Below are positions 46,842-55,442 of a DNA stretch of 64,000 nucleotides, one piece after another. Within the stretch, counting starts at the first letter, position 1; each line of letters opens with the position of its first letter. Location of the stretch: NCBI RefSeq assembly GCF_023913735.1, contig NZ_JAMXBH010000019.1:33101-97100 (forward strand). The letters are read 5' to 3'. This DNA is from Pseudarthrobacter raffinosi. Its GTDB lineage: Bacteria; Actinomycetota; Actinomycetes; Actinomycetales; Micrococcaceae. The notes beneath the pieces were generated by a model. That model worked only from the letters and a program-made list of their open reading frames with translations. It had not been told where the DNA came from and made no database searches. Position numbers and translations under genes: made by a program.

Positions 46842-48823
46842 GCGCCCACCGGCTCCATGGACTTTTCCTCCACACGCGGCGCGGCGAGATGAACGGTGAC
46901 AGAGCGGTTGTCCACCGCGAGCTTCCGCGCCATGGCCTGGTGCGTCGCCGGATCAACCATGCTCACGACGTAGCGGCCGGCGAGGGGCAGCGGAAACGCA
47001 TACGCGCCGTCGTCGTCCGAAAGGGTGGTGTGCACGTAACCCCCGCTTGCCTCAAGGAGCGTCACCACCGCGCCGGCCACAGCCGCGCTTCCGGCCGTGA
47101 CCAGTCCGCTGATCTCCAGCCGGTCCCGAAGAAGGAAGTTCTGGTGCCGGGTGCGGCCGTCGAAGTCGAAGACCTCGGCCATCGGCGCCCAGCCGGCTGC
47201 ATTGGTCACCATGAGGTACTTCCCGGCGCCGGGGAGGGCCACCGAATAGTTGCCTTCCGTATCGACCCGGCTCCAGTCCACCGGCTCGCCGGCGGTCTGA
47301 AGTACGGTCACGACGGCGGGAGTGACGGGGCGGTTGTCCGGTGCAAGGACGCGCCCCTGCACCACGATTTCGGCCGTATTGACGGAGGCGGCGGTGTCAG
47401 CTGCGGATGGCCGGCGGGCTGCCGTGGCCTTCGGGATGAAGACCGTGGCCACCACCGATGCTGCGGCTGCCAGCGCGGCCAGCCAGAACACGTCCTTGAA
47501 GGCATCGAAGGACGGACGCTGCACGGCCCCCACCGTCATGCTGACCGAGGTGAGGACCGCGGCAACCGCTGCGCTCGACGTCGAGGTGCCGATGGACCGG
47601 ACCAGGCTGTTCAGCCCGTTGGCCGAGGCCGTCTCGGTGATCGGCACCACGCCCATGATCAGTGTGGGCATGGCCGCGTAGGCGATGGCGGTGCCCACGC
47701 TGACAACGGTTGAACCGATGATTACCCATGCGATGGAGTCGTAGAAGAAGACTCGGCTCACGTAGCCCACAATCATCACGACGGCGCCGGCGATCAGCGC
47801 AGACTTACCGCCGAAGACGCGGATGATACGTCCGGAAACAGGCGCGAAAATCACCATCGCGAGCCCGGAGGGGACCATACACAGCCCTGCGGTGATGACG
47901 TTCAGCCCGAATCCGTATCCCGTGGCGGTAGGCAGCTGGAGCTGCTGGGTGGTGAGGAGCATGTTGGCGAACATGGCGAAGCCGACGAGCAGCGAGGCCA
48001 CGTTGGTCATGAGCACCGGCCTGCGGCCCGATGTCCGCAGGTCAACCATCGGCTGGCTGACTTTCAGCTCGTACGGGACCCAAGCAGCCAGGAGTATTGC
48101 GGCCGTGAGGAACAGCAGCAGCACCGGCTCCGAGCCCCAGCCCCAGGCGCCGCCTTTGGAGATCGCCAGCAGCAGGGCAGCCAGGGCTGCGGAGAGCACC
48201 AGCGCCCCCGCGTAGTCGAAGCGCCCGGGCGTGCGGACCTTGGATTCGGGAACCACCAGCGCCACGGCAACGAGCAGCAGTGCGCCGGCAGCGGCGGACA
48301 CCCAGAAGATCGAGGCCCACCCCAGGCTCTCGTACAGCACTCCGGCGAGGGGCAGGCCCATGGCGCTGCCGATTCCCAGCGTGGCGCTCATCAAGGCAAC
48401 GGCGGAGCCCATCTTCTCCTTGGGCAGCTCATCGCGCATGATGCTGATGCCCACCGGAATCAGGGCCGATGCGAACCCTTGGAGCGTCCTGCCGATGACC
48501 AGCCACAGGAAGGATCCGCCAACCGCGGCAATGACCGAGCCGGCCACCATGATTGCAAGGCAAACCACCATCATCTTGCGCTTGCCGTACATGTCCGCGC
48601 TGCGGGACACGATGGGTGTTGCCACGGCGCTGGCGAGCAGGGTGGCGGTCACCAGCCAGGAGGCGTCGTCGGCGGTGATATCCAGGATCCGGGGGAAATC
48701 CGGAAGGAGCGGCACTACGAGCGTTTGCATGAGGGCCACCACCGTGCCGCTGAGGGCAAGTACGGCGGTGATGGCGGACGGGGACGGGCCCCGGGTGTTG
48801 TTCAGGGCGTTGGAACGCGGCAT
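46838..48823 (-). CDS. MFS drug-efflux-type transporter with C-terminal carboxypeptidase-regulatory-like domains
   Basis: A 661-residue protein. Residues ~1-455 are an MFS permease of the DHA2/EmrB type (PLLPDFPRILDITADDASWL; TRSADMYGKRKMMVVCL-like loop; RTLQGFASALIPVG; 12-14 helices). Residues ~470-655 are two Ig-like CarboxypepD_reg/SpaA-type beta domains (VVQGRVLAPDNRPVTPAVVT; ISGLVTAGSAAVAGAVVTLL...DDDGAYAFPLP). The transporter is expected to export drugs or metabolites; the appended domains may bind ligand or the envelope, which is inference. It is co-transcribed with TetR. Confidence 0.85.
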   Translation of the reverse strand: MPRSNALNNTRGPSPSAITAVLALSGTVVALMQTLVVPLLPDFPRILDITADDASWLVTATLLASAVATPIVSRSADMYGKRKMMVVCLAIMVAGSVIAAVGGSFLWLVIGRTLQGFASALIPVGISIMRDELPKEKMGSAVALMSATLGIGSAMGLPLAGVLYESLGWASIFWVSAAAGALLLVAVALVVPESKVRTPGRFDYAGALVLSAALAALLLAISKGGAWGWGSEPVLLLFLTAAILLAAWVPYELKVSQPMVDLRTSGRRPVLMTNVASLLVGFAMFANMLLTTQQLQLPTATGYGFGLNVITAGLCMVPSGLAMVIFAPVSGRIIRVFGGKSALIAGAVVMIVGYVSRVFFYDSIAWVIIGSTVVSVGTAIAYAAMPTLIMGVVPITETASANGLNSLVRSIGTSTSSAAVAAVLTSVSMTVGAVQRPSFDAFKDVFWLAALAAAASVVATVFIPKATAARRPSAADTAASVNTAEIVVQGRVLAPDNRPVTPAVVTVLQTAGEPVDWSRVDTEGNYSVALPGAGKYLMVTNAAGWAPMAEVFDFDGRTRHQNFLLRDRLEISGLVTAGSAAVAGAVVTLLEASGGYVHTTLSDDDGAYAFPLPLAGRYVVSMVDPATHQAMARKLAVDNRSVTVHLAAPRVEEKSMEPVGA

Positions 48824-48863
48824 CAGGTGCTTTCAAGTGTGGACTGGGATGGAGCGCGGCACG

Positions 48864-48904
48864 GTGAACGCGTGTTTACCCCTTGAGAGTGAACCACCGT
48901 TCAC
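48864..48904. promoter_or_regulatory. Two TetR-type operators
   Basis: GTGAAC-GCGT-GTTTAC (48864-48879) and GTGAAC-CACC-GTTCAC (48889-48904) are 16-bp dyads sharing the half-site GTGAAC, 25 bp apart. They lie 41-81 bp upstream of the MFS start. The design fits autoregulation by the TetR protein encoded second in the operon. Confidence 0.65.
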
Positions 48905-48980
48905 CCCTGCCGGCAATGACCTGGCGCTATACGTTGCGTCACATGATCAATTACGCAATACAAAGCTTTTCTAATTCAGA

Positions 48981-48999
48981 GCAGGCTAGGCTACCCTTA
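48981..48999 (+). promoter_or_regulatory. DtxR/IdeR-type iron box
   Basis: GCAGGCTAGGCTACCCTTA matches the actinobacterial iron-repressor consensus TTAGGTTAGGCTAACCTAA at 14 of 19 positions, with the central TAGGCTA intact. It lies 33 bp before the GTG of the siderophore-binding protein, so iron repression of the operon is predicted. Confidence 0.65.
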
Positions 49000-49031
49000 C
49001 TTAGGTTCGCATCATTCACCTAAGGAGTTCC

Positions 49032-50129
49032 GTGACTTGCCCCCTCTTATCCGGCCCGAGCGCCACCCGCCGCACGCTGTTCAAGTCAGCCGGCAAGGCA
49101 ACGGCCGTTCTGGCCGCCGCGGCACTCACACTGTCCGCCTGCTCCACCGGCCCCGCGTCCTCCACCTCGGACGCCAGCAGCTCCAGCTCCAGCTCCAGCA
49201 GCTCGCAGTTCCCGGTCACCATCAAGCACGCCTTCGGTGAAACCACCGTCAAGGAACAGCCCAAGCGCGTAGTCACCGTTTCCTGGGTCAACGACGACGT
49301 TGCCCTTGCCCTCGGCGTGGTCCCGGTGGGCGTCCCCAAGAACGAATGGGGCGGCAACGAGCAGGGCTCCACGCCGTGGAAGGACGCGGCGCTGAAGGAA
49401 CTCGGCGCGGGCTTCGGTTCCGACAAGGCTCCGGTCCAGTTCTCCGAGGCTGATGGCATCAACTTCACCGAGATCGCCAAGCTCACCCCGGACGTCATCC
49501 TGGCCGCCTACTCCGGCCTTACCGAAGAGGACTACAAGAAGCTCAGCGAGATCGCCCCCGTGGTGGCGCACCCCGAGGTTGCCTACGGAACCTCATGGCA
49601 GGATTCAACCTCCATCATCGGCAAGGCCCTGGGCAAGGAGGCTGAAGCTACCAAGCTCATCGCCGACACTGAGGCCACCGTCAAGACGGAAGCTGCCAAG
49701 TACCCGCAGATCGCCGGCAAGAGCTTCGTCTACGGTTACACCGATCCCTCGGACCTCACTGCCACGGGCTTCTACACCGCCAATGACAACCGTCCGAAGT
49801 TCCTCTCAGCGATCGGGATGAAGCTGGCCCCGGTCGCCGAGAAGGCTTCAGCCGGCTCCAAGGACTTCTTCGTGCCGTGGGCCGCCGAGAAGGCCAACGA
49901 GCTTGAGGCCGATATCTTCCTGAGCTCGGTTGAGGATGCCGCGACCGCCGCGGCCGTCAAGAGCGACCCCTTGCTGGGCCAGATTCCGGCAGTCAAGAAC
50001 GGCGCGTTCGTTGCCGACGCGGACAAGAGCCTGGTCCTGGCAATCTCGGCCTCCTCGCCGCTGAGCCTGCCGTGGGCGCTGGACACCTTCCTCCCGCAGC
50101 TCGCCACCGCCGCGGATGCAGTGAAGTAA
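49032..50129 (+). CDS. Iron-siderophore ABC transporter, substrate-binding lipoprotein
   Basis: A 365-residue lipoprotein: twin-Arg signal (TRRTLFKSAGKAT), lipobox LSAC (Cys 37), then a poly-Ser linker (residues ~48-58) and a FepB/FhuD-type periplasmic-binding fold (PKRVVTVSWVNDDVALALGV, TPDVILAAYSGL). It captures a ferric siderophore outside the membrane and passes it to the permeases next door. GTG 49032 follows AAGGAG. First gene of a five-gene iron operon behind a DtxR box. Confidence 0.88.
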   Translation: MTCPLLSGPSATRRTLFKSAGKATAVLAAAALTLSACSTGPASSTSDASSSSSSSSSSQFPVTIKHAFGETTVKEQPKRVVTVSWVNDDVALALGVVPVGVPKNEWGGNEQGSTPWKDAALKELGAGFGSDKAPVQFSEADGINFTEIAKLTPDVILAAYSGLTEEDYKKLSEIAPVVAHPEVAYGTSWQDSTSIIGKALGKEAEATKLIADTEATVKTEAAKYPQIAGKSFVYGYTDPSDLTATGFYTANDNRPKFLSAIGMKLAPVAEKASAGSKDFFVPWAAEKANELEADIFLSSVEDAATAAAVKSDPLLGQIPAVKNGAFVADADKSLVLAISASSPLSLPWALDTFLPQLATAADAVK

Positions 50130-50139
50130 GCACCGCTCC

Positions 50140-51279
50140 ATGACGGAAAGTACGACGGCGGCACCCGCCGGACAGCGCGAACGGACAGTTGGGGCCCCGA
50201 TCGGGTCGCAACGAGGGCCCCAAGTGTCCGTTCGCGCCGGTCGATTGGCTAGCGCCGGTGGATTGGCCCGCACCGGTGGGAAGGCCAGAACCAGGCAGGT
50301 TGCCTGGCTGCTGGCTACCGTCGTCGTACTTTCTTTGTTAGCCGCCGCTTCCCTGGCCATCGGCGCCCGGGGCCTTTCCCTGACCACCGTGTGGCAGGCC
50401 CTCACCCAGTTCGATCCCGCCAACGGCGACCACGCCGTGGTCCACGCGCGCATCCCCCGCACCGTCCTGGGCATCCTCGTTGGCGGCGCCCTGGGCCTCG
50501 CCGGCGCCGCCATGCAGGGCGTTGCCCGGAACCCGCTGGCAGACCCGGGCATCATGGGCGTCAACGCCGGAGCCGCGCTGGCCGTGGTCACCGGCATCTA
50601 CCTTTTCGGCGTCACTTCCCTCAGCGGCTACATCTGGTTCGCCTTCATCGGCGCCGGAGCCGCCGCCGTCGTGGTTTACCTCATCGCGTCGATGGGCAGG
50701 GACGGTGCGACGCCGGTCAAGCTCGCCCTCGCCGGCGCCGCGCTCAGCGCCGGGCTCTATTCCCTGATGAGCGTCATTCTCGTCTCCAGCCAGGACACCC
50801 TGGACCGCTTCCGTTTCTGGCAGGTGGGCGGAATCTCCGGCCGCGACTGGGCAGTGGTGCTCCCGGGCCTCCCGTTCCTGGCCGTCGGGGCACTGATTGT
50901 TCTTGGCACCGGCCGCATCCTCAACAGCCTCGCGCTGGGTGATGACATTGCCCGCGGCCTGGGCCAGCGTGTGGGCCTGAGCCGGGGAGTCACCGCCCTG
51001 GGGATTGTGCTGCTGTGCGGCTCCGCGACGGCCTTGGCAGGGCCCATCGGCTTTGTTGGCCTGGTCATTCCGCACGCGGTCCGCTCACTCACCGGCCCCG
51101 ACTACCGCTGGATCCTGCCGTTCTCCCTGGTCCTCGCGCCGGCACTTTTGCTCGGCGCGGACATTATCGGCCGCGTTGTGCTGCTTCCCGGCGAGGTCCC
51201 GGCCGGCATAATGACCGCACTCGTGGGTGCGCCCGTCTTCGTCTGGCTCATCCGCCGTGGCAAGGGGGCCGGCCTGTGA
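50140..51279 (+). CDS. Iron-siderophore ABC permease (FecCD family) 1
   Basis: A 379-residue FecCD permease with about 9-10 helices and the coupling motif GAAMQGVARNPLADPGIMGVNAG (residues ~122-144). The first ~55 residues are polar, Gly/Arg-rich and unusual, and are encoded by a large palindrome-containing element (50146-50333). The helices begin at QVAWLLATVVV. The true start may therefore lie downstream of ATG 50140. It overlaps permease 2 by 4 bases (GTGA). Confidence 0.85.
   Translation: MTESTTAAPAGQRERTVGAPIGSQRGPQVSVRAGRLASAGGLARTGGKARTRQVAWLLATVVVLSLLAAASLAIGARGLSLTTVWQALTQFDPANGDHAVVHARIPRTVLGILVGGALGLAGAAMQGVARNPLADPGIMGVNAGAALAVVTGIYLFGVTSLSGYIWFAFIGAGAAAVVVYLIASMGRDGATPVKLALAGAALSAGLYSLMSVILVSSQDTLDRFRFWQVGGISGRDWAVVLPGLPFLAVGALIVLGTGRILNSLALGDDIARGLGQRVGLSRGVTALGIVLLCGSATALAGPIGFVGLVIPHAVRSLTGPDYRWILPFSLVLAPALLLGADIIGRVVLLPGEVPAGIMTALVGAPVFVWLIRRGKGAGL
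50146..50333. repeat. Composite palindromic element within the 5' end of the permease gene
   Basis: Outer arms 50146-50161 and 50318-50333 are complementary at 15 of 16 bases (GAAAGTACGACGRCGG). Inside, 50175-50197 and 50215-50237 form a 23-bp stem with one mismatch (GCGCGAACGGACA core). Between lie short direct repeats of GCCGGTSGATTGGC. The outer arm carries the GACGGCGG core of the intergenic palindromes elsewhere. The right outer arm also encodes TM1 residues, so part of the symmetry may be chance. Confidence 0.6.
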
Positions 51280-52382
51280 CCACGCTCGAATCCCCCGCCG
51301 AGATGGCACTTGACAGCAATCGCACGCGCAAACATTGGCGTGAACTGCCATCTCGCGTGCTGACCCGGACCGCCGTTCTGGCCCTCGGCGTCGTGGTTAT
51401 GTTCGCCATCTACGTGCTCCTGGGCAGCTACACCGTGACCATCCCGGACTTCTTCAAGATCCTCATCGGACTCCTGACCGGCGGCGAAAGAATCCCGGGC
51501 GCAAGCTTCATTGTTATGGAGAACAAGCTGCCCCGGGCCGTTATCGGCGTGATGATCGGCGCCGCGTTCGGCCTCTCCGGCGGCCTGTTCCAGACCATGC
51601 TTCGCAACCCGCTGGCCAGCCCCGACGTGATCGGCATCAGCTACGGAGCCAGCGCGGCCGCGGTCACCGCCATCGTGATCTTCGGCGCCACAGGTCCCGC
51701 CGTGTCCGCAGCGGCACTCGGCGGCGCGCTGGGCATCGCAGCGCTGATCTACGCCATTTCCCGCGGACCGTCACTGGGCTCAGGCGGCGGCAACCGGGGG
51801 AACGCCGCGGGCAACCGGCTGATTCTGGCCGGTGTGGGCATCGCCGCCGCCCTCCACGCGGTGGTCAACTTCATGATGACCCGCGCGGACATCCGCACGG
51901 CAGCCGACGCACTCGTCTGGCTTAACGGCTCCCTCAACTCCGCCAACTGGGACCGGGCGGGCATGCTCTCCTTGGCGCTGCTGGTCCTGGTCCCCGCCGT
52001 CATCGCCCTTGCCGGGCCGCTGCGCATCCTGGAACTCGGCGACGACGCCGCGGCCGGGCTGGGCATCCGCGTCGGGTTCACGCGCCTCGCCGTGGTGGTC
52101 ACCGCCGTCGCACTGGCCGCAGTGGCGACGGCGGCTGCCGGGCCGGTCTCGTTCGTCGCCTTCCTGGCCGGTCCCATCGCCCGGCGCTTCACCCGTAAAG
52201 CCAGCCTCCCGGCGTCGGCCCTGGTGGGTGCGCTGATTGTCCTCACCGCCGACTACGTCGCGGCCAACCTCGCCCCCTTGCTGCTGGACGGCACCGTGCT
52301 GCCCGTCGGTGTTATCACCGGCGCGCTCGGTGCCCCGTTCCTGCTGTGGCTTCTGGTCACGGCTAACCGAAAGGATGCCTGA
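51276..52382 (+). CDS. Iron-siderophore ABC permease (FecCD family) 2
   Basis: A 368-residue second FecCD permease with the coupling motif GGLFQTMLRNPLASPDVIGI (residues ~106-125) and about 9-10 helices. GTG 51276 overlaps the stop of permease 1 by four bases; the open frame further upstream is the shadow of that gene. It forms the heterodimeric membrane channel with permease 1. Confidence 0.9.
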   Translation: MTTLESPAEMALDSNRTRKHWRELPSRVLTRTAVLALGVVVMFAIYVLLGSYTVTIPDFFKILIGLLTGGERIPGASFIVMENKLPRAVIGVMIGAAFGLSGGLFQTMLRNPLASPDVIGISYGASAAAVTAIVIFGATGPAVSAAALGGALGIAALIYAISRGPSLGSGGGNRGNAAGNRLILAGVGIAAALHAVVNFMMTRADIRTAADALVWLNGSLNSANWDRAGMLSLALLVLVPAVIALAGPLRILELGDDAAAGLGIRVGFTRLAVVVTAVALAAVATAAAGPVSFVAFLAGPIARRFTRKASLPASALVGALIVLTADYVAANLAPLLLDGTVLPVGVITGALGAPFLLWLLVTANRKDA

Positions 52383-52383
52383 C

Positions 52384-53199
52384 ATGGCCGTTCTCAGCGC
52401 CCAGGACCTCACCCTCAAATACGACCAGCGCTGCGTGGTGGACGGCCTCACGGCGGAAATCCCCGAGGGCAAGGTGACTATGATTGTGGGCGCCAACGCC
52501 TGCGGCAAGTCCACGCTCCTCCGTGGCCTGTCCCGCCTCCTTAAGCCCGCCTCCGGCACGGTGACCCTGGACGGCAAGGACATCCACGCCCGCCCGGCCC
52601 GTGAATTGGCGCGCACCCTGGGGCTCCTCCCGCAGCACCCCACGGCGCCGGACGGCATCGCTGTCCGCGACCTCGTGGGCCGCGGCCGGTATCCGCACCA
52701 GGGCTTCTTCCGCAGCTGGAGCACCGAGGACGACGCCGCCGTGCAGCGCGCGCTCGAAGCGACGGAAACGCTGGAACTCGCTGAGCGGAACGTCGATGAA
52801 CTGTCCGGCGGCCAGCGCCAGCGCGTCTGGATCGCCATGGCGCTCGCCCAGGAGACCGACGTGCTCCTGCTGGACGAACCCACCACATATCTGGACCTGG
52901 CGCACCAGGTGGAAGTCCTGGACCTGGTCACGGATCTGAACCGCAAGCGCGGCACCACCGTGGCCATCGTCCTGCACGACCTGAACCTGGCGGCACGCTA
53001 CGCGGACCATGTCATCGCCATGAAGGGCGGCGAGATCGTGGCCCTGGGTGACCCCATAACTGTTGTCACCGAAAAGCTGGTCCGCGACGTTTTCGGCCTT
53101 GAGTCCCGGGTGATTCCCGATCCCGTCTCGGGCACACCCCTGATCATCCCCATCGGCCGCCACCACACCGCCGCAACCGAACTGGAGCTCGTTTCATGA
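52384..53199 (+). CDS. Iron-siderophore ABC transporter ATPase
   Basis: A 271-residue ATPase: Walker A GANACGKST (residues ~36-44), signature LSGGQRQRVWIAMALAQ (~140-156), Walker B VLLLDEPTTYLD (~161-172) and switch His in VLHDLNLAARY, as in FepC/FhuC. It lies one base after the permease 2 stop and overlaps the reductase by 4 bases. Confidence 0.92.
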   Translation: MAVLSAQDLTLKYDQRCVVDGLTAEIPEGKVTMIVGANACGKSTLLRGLSRLLKPASGTVTLDGKDIHARPARELARTLGLLPQHPTAPDGIAVRDLVGRGRYPHQGFFRSWSTEDDAAVQRALEATETLELAERNVDELSGGQRQRVWIAMALAQETDVLLLDEPTTYLDLAHQVEVLDLVTDLNRKRGTTVAIVLHDLNLAARYADHVIAMKGGEIVALGDPITVVTEKLVRDVFGLESRVIPDPVSGTPLIIPIGRHHTAATELELVS

Positions 53200-54236
53200 A
53201 GACCCGCGACATCGCCGCCACCGAGCCCATGACCCTGGCTTTCGAGGTGACCGTTTCCTCGGTGCAGGAGCTGAGCCCCAACTTCCGCCGGATCACCTTC
53301 GGCGGCTACTCGCTGCGGGACTTCGGCGTTAACGGCGATACCCTTGACCTGCGGATCAAACTGATGATCCCTTCCCTGGCGTCCGACGGTACAAAGCTGC
53401 CGCTGCCGGTCTTCGAAATGGCGCAGGCCGGCTGGTACCAGGAATGGCTGGCCATGGACCCCGCAGTCCGCGGCTCGATGCGCACGTACACGGTCCGCCA
53501 GTCCCGGCTCGATGCCGTTTATCCCGAAATTGACGTTGACTTTGTGATGCACTTCGACGCCGACGGGCACGGCGGTCCCGCCGCGAACTGGGCCCAGAAC
53601 GCCCAGCCGGGCGACGCCATCACTATAATCGGCCCCAACAGCCGAGCCGCCCAGTGCTACACCGCCGAGGTCTACGGTGGCATCGAGTGGCGGCCCGGAA
53701 TGGCCCAGCGCGTCCTGCTCGCCGGCGACGAAACCGCCATCCCCGCTATCTCCGCCATCCTCGAAAGCCTGCCGTCCTACATGACCGGCCACGCCCTCCT
53801 GGAAGTACCGGAAGCCGGCGACTTCCTCGACCTCACGACGGACGCCGACATCGATATCACCTGGCTTGCCCGCGGCGCCGCCATTGGCCGCTCACGCCCG
53901 CACGGCGAGCTGCTGCAGCAGGCAGTGCGCACTGCAGTTCCCGTTCCCGGCTGGGTGGGAATCAAAGCGTCCGACGCCGGCGCGGGCCCGGAGCCCGAAG
54001 ACGTCAATGTGGACGTGGACATCCTCTGGGAGACCCCCGCGCGGATGGAAACAGCCGAAATCGAGGCCACCAAGAACCCCGCCATGCCGGCCGGCGCCAT
54101 GCCTTTCTACGCCTGGATCGCCGGTGAGGCTGCCGTCATCAAGGACATGCGGCGGTACCTTGTGCGGGACGTGGGGATCGACCGGAAGCAGGTTGCTTTC
54201 ATGGGGTACTGGCGTCAGGGTAAGGCCGAGGTCTAA
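53196..54236 (+). CDS. Siderophore-interacting protein (SIP/ViuB family)
   Basis: A 346-residue flavin reductase-type protein: an N-terminal FAD-binding barrel with RTYTVR (SMRTYTVRQSRLD, residues ~93-105) and a C-terminal NAD-like domain (VLLAGDETAIPAISAILESL). SIP proteins release iron by reducing the ferric siderophore in the cytosol. The middle stretch (EDVNVDVDILWETPARMETA) is a family-typical insert. It is the last gene of the operon. Confidence 0.88.
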   Translation: MKTRDIAATEPMTLAFEVTVSSVQELSPNFRRITFGGYSLRDFGVNGDTLDLRIKLMIPSLASDGTKLPLPVFEMAQAGWYQEWLAMDPAVRGSMRTYTVRQSRLDAVYPEIDVDFVMHFDADGHGGPAANWAQNAQPGDAITIIGPNSRAAQCYTAEVYGGIEWRPGMAQRVLLAGDETAIPAISAILESLPSYMTGHALLEVPEAGDFLDLTTDADIDITWLARGAAIGRSRPHGELLQQAVRTAVPVPGWVGIKASDAGAGPEPEDVNVDVDILWETPARMETAEIEATKNPAMPAGAMPFYAWIAGEAAVIKDMRRYLVRDVGIDRKQVAFMGYWRQGKAEV

Positions 54237-54251
54237 AGCCTTCCGTCGTAT

Positions 54252-54280
54252 GCGGCGGTTGGGTGCGCCGCAACCGCCGC
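54252..54280 (+). terminator. Hairpin after the iron operon
   Basis: GCGGCGGTTG (54252-54261) pairs perfectly with CAACCGCCGC (54271-54280), 16 bp beyond the SIP stop. It has no T-tract, so it may act as a weak terminator or 3' stabiliser. Confidence 0.5.
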
Positions 54281-54454
54281 CTTGCCGTCGCTTAGCGGTT
54301 GGACCCGTCCCAAACTTCGCAAGCTCAGTTCGGGGCCCTCGGGTCCGCCCTTCCTCCCGACGCTGCGCTCGGCCGCGGGCGGCCTTGCTCCGCTCTGGTC
54401 GGCGATGCGCTCCTACGCAAGACAGGGGCTGCGGCTCGTTGGGCCTGTCACGTC

Positions 54455-54502
54455 CAAACGCTCTCTCACTTCCTGTGGGTTTTTTCCAAACGCTCTCTCA
54501 CT
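54455..54502. repeat. Two direct CCAAACGCTCTCTCACTT repeats
   Basis: CAAACGCTCTCTCACTT at 54455-54471 recurs at 54486-54502, separated by a spacer with TTTTTT. The second copy overlaps the stop codon of the GH16-like gene. Same family as the cluster after jetC. The 54290-54450 stretch before it has no gene and nothing I can recognise. Confidence 0.6.
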
Positions 54503-55442
54503 TGTAGACGCGGACCCAATCGACCTGCATCTGCGAGGGCTTGGTGGCGGAGCCGTCCGGGAACCAATCCAGCTGCAATGTCTGCTTCATGGCGACAGAG
54601 GGCTGGTGCGCCGGGTTCGGGTCAGTGAAGGTCTTTACTCCGTCGACGTATCCGCTGATGCCGGCCGGGGTCCACTCCACCGCGTAGTTGTGCCACTGTG
54701 TGCTATCGACGGGCGTCGCCGTTGTGGTCTGGAAATCCGCTCCACCACAGGCGTAGTGCAGGAAGAACCTCATCACGGAGGTGACTGTGCTGCCCTCGGC
54801 ATAATCGATCTCGGCACAGTTCGGGGCAGCGTTGTTGTTGAGGATAAGGACCGGGTGGTATTTCGGGTCCCGTGAATTGGTTTTCATGCGCGTTTCCCAG
54901 CGACCATACCTTTGTTCCGCGAACTTTGCCGACATGCCGCCCGTGGTGCCGGCTGCGTCTCCGTTAACGGTGGCCACGCCGTTGGCAACCGACCAAGCCT
55001 GGGGACTGCGCAGGCCTTTGCCGGCATGCCCAGCACTGTTATAGACACTCCATTTTGTCCGGTCCGGTGCGCCGGTGTTGGAGAATTCGTCGCCCGTCAG
55101 GACCGGGCCCCAACCGAAGGCGGCAGCTGCCTGCGCACCGTCACCCGTCGTGGCGAGAGCCTGGCCGGCTGCGGGCCCCGGCTGGGCCGGGGCCGGGGCA
55201 GCGGCCAGCGCGGGCGCCGGGGGGACGGCTGCCGCCGGGGTTTCCGCCGCCGAAGCGGGGGTCTGGCCACTGCTCGAAGCCGTGGGCGCCGGAGATGCTG
55301 CGGCAGTTGGGGCTGGAGTGGCAGGTGCGGACTCGCGGCCAGCCGAGGATGGGGCAGACGCCCCATTGGTCGTAGGGGCTAGGCCGCATCCTGTCAGGGA
55401 CAAAGCACCCATGGTCGTTATGATGGCTATTTTCTTGAACAA
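54498..55442 (-). CDS. Secreted lipoprotein, GH16-like glycoside hydrolase
   Basis: A 314-residue lipoprotein: signal with lipobox LTGC (Cys 19), a long Ala/Pro/Ser-rich linker (residues ~24-110), then a LamG-fold GH16-like domain with the catalytic-type motif EIDYAEG (ExDxxE) and WHNYAVEWTPAGISGYVDG. Such enzymes cut beta-glucans or related polysaccharides outside the cell. The start is TTG 55442 with GGAGG five bases upstream. It stands alone. Confidence 0.85.
   Translation of the reverse strand: MFKKIAIITTMGALSLTGCGLAPTTNGASAPSSAGRESAPATPAPTAAASPAPTASSSGQTPASAAETPAAAVPPAPALAAAPAPAQPGPAAGQALATTGDGAQAAAAFGWGPVLTGDEFSNTGAPDRTKWSVYNSAGHAGKGLRSPQAWSVANGVATVNGDAAGTTGGMSAKFAEQRYGRWETRMKTNSRDPKYHPVLILNNNAAPNCAEIDYAEGSTVTSVMRFFLHYACGGADFQTTTATPVDSTQWHNYAVEWTPAGISGYVDGVKTFTDPNPAHQPSVAMKQTLQLDWFPDGSATKPSQMQVDWVRVYK

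Noticed and set aside
49180..49206. AGCTCC/AGC repeats as a CRISPR or satellite
   Set aside because: It is a short Ser-codon run encoding the lipoprotein linker.
51015..51275. Longer N-terminus for permease 2
   Set aside because: This stretch is the out-of-frame 3' end of permease 1; GTG 51276 gives the expected FecCD start and a GTGA overlap.
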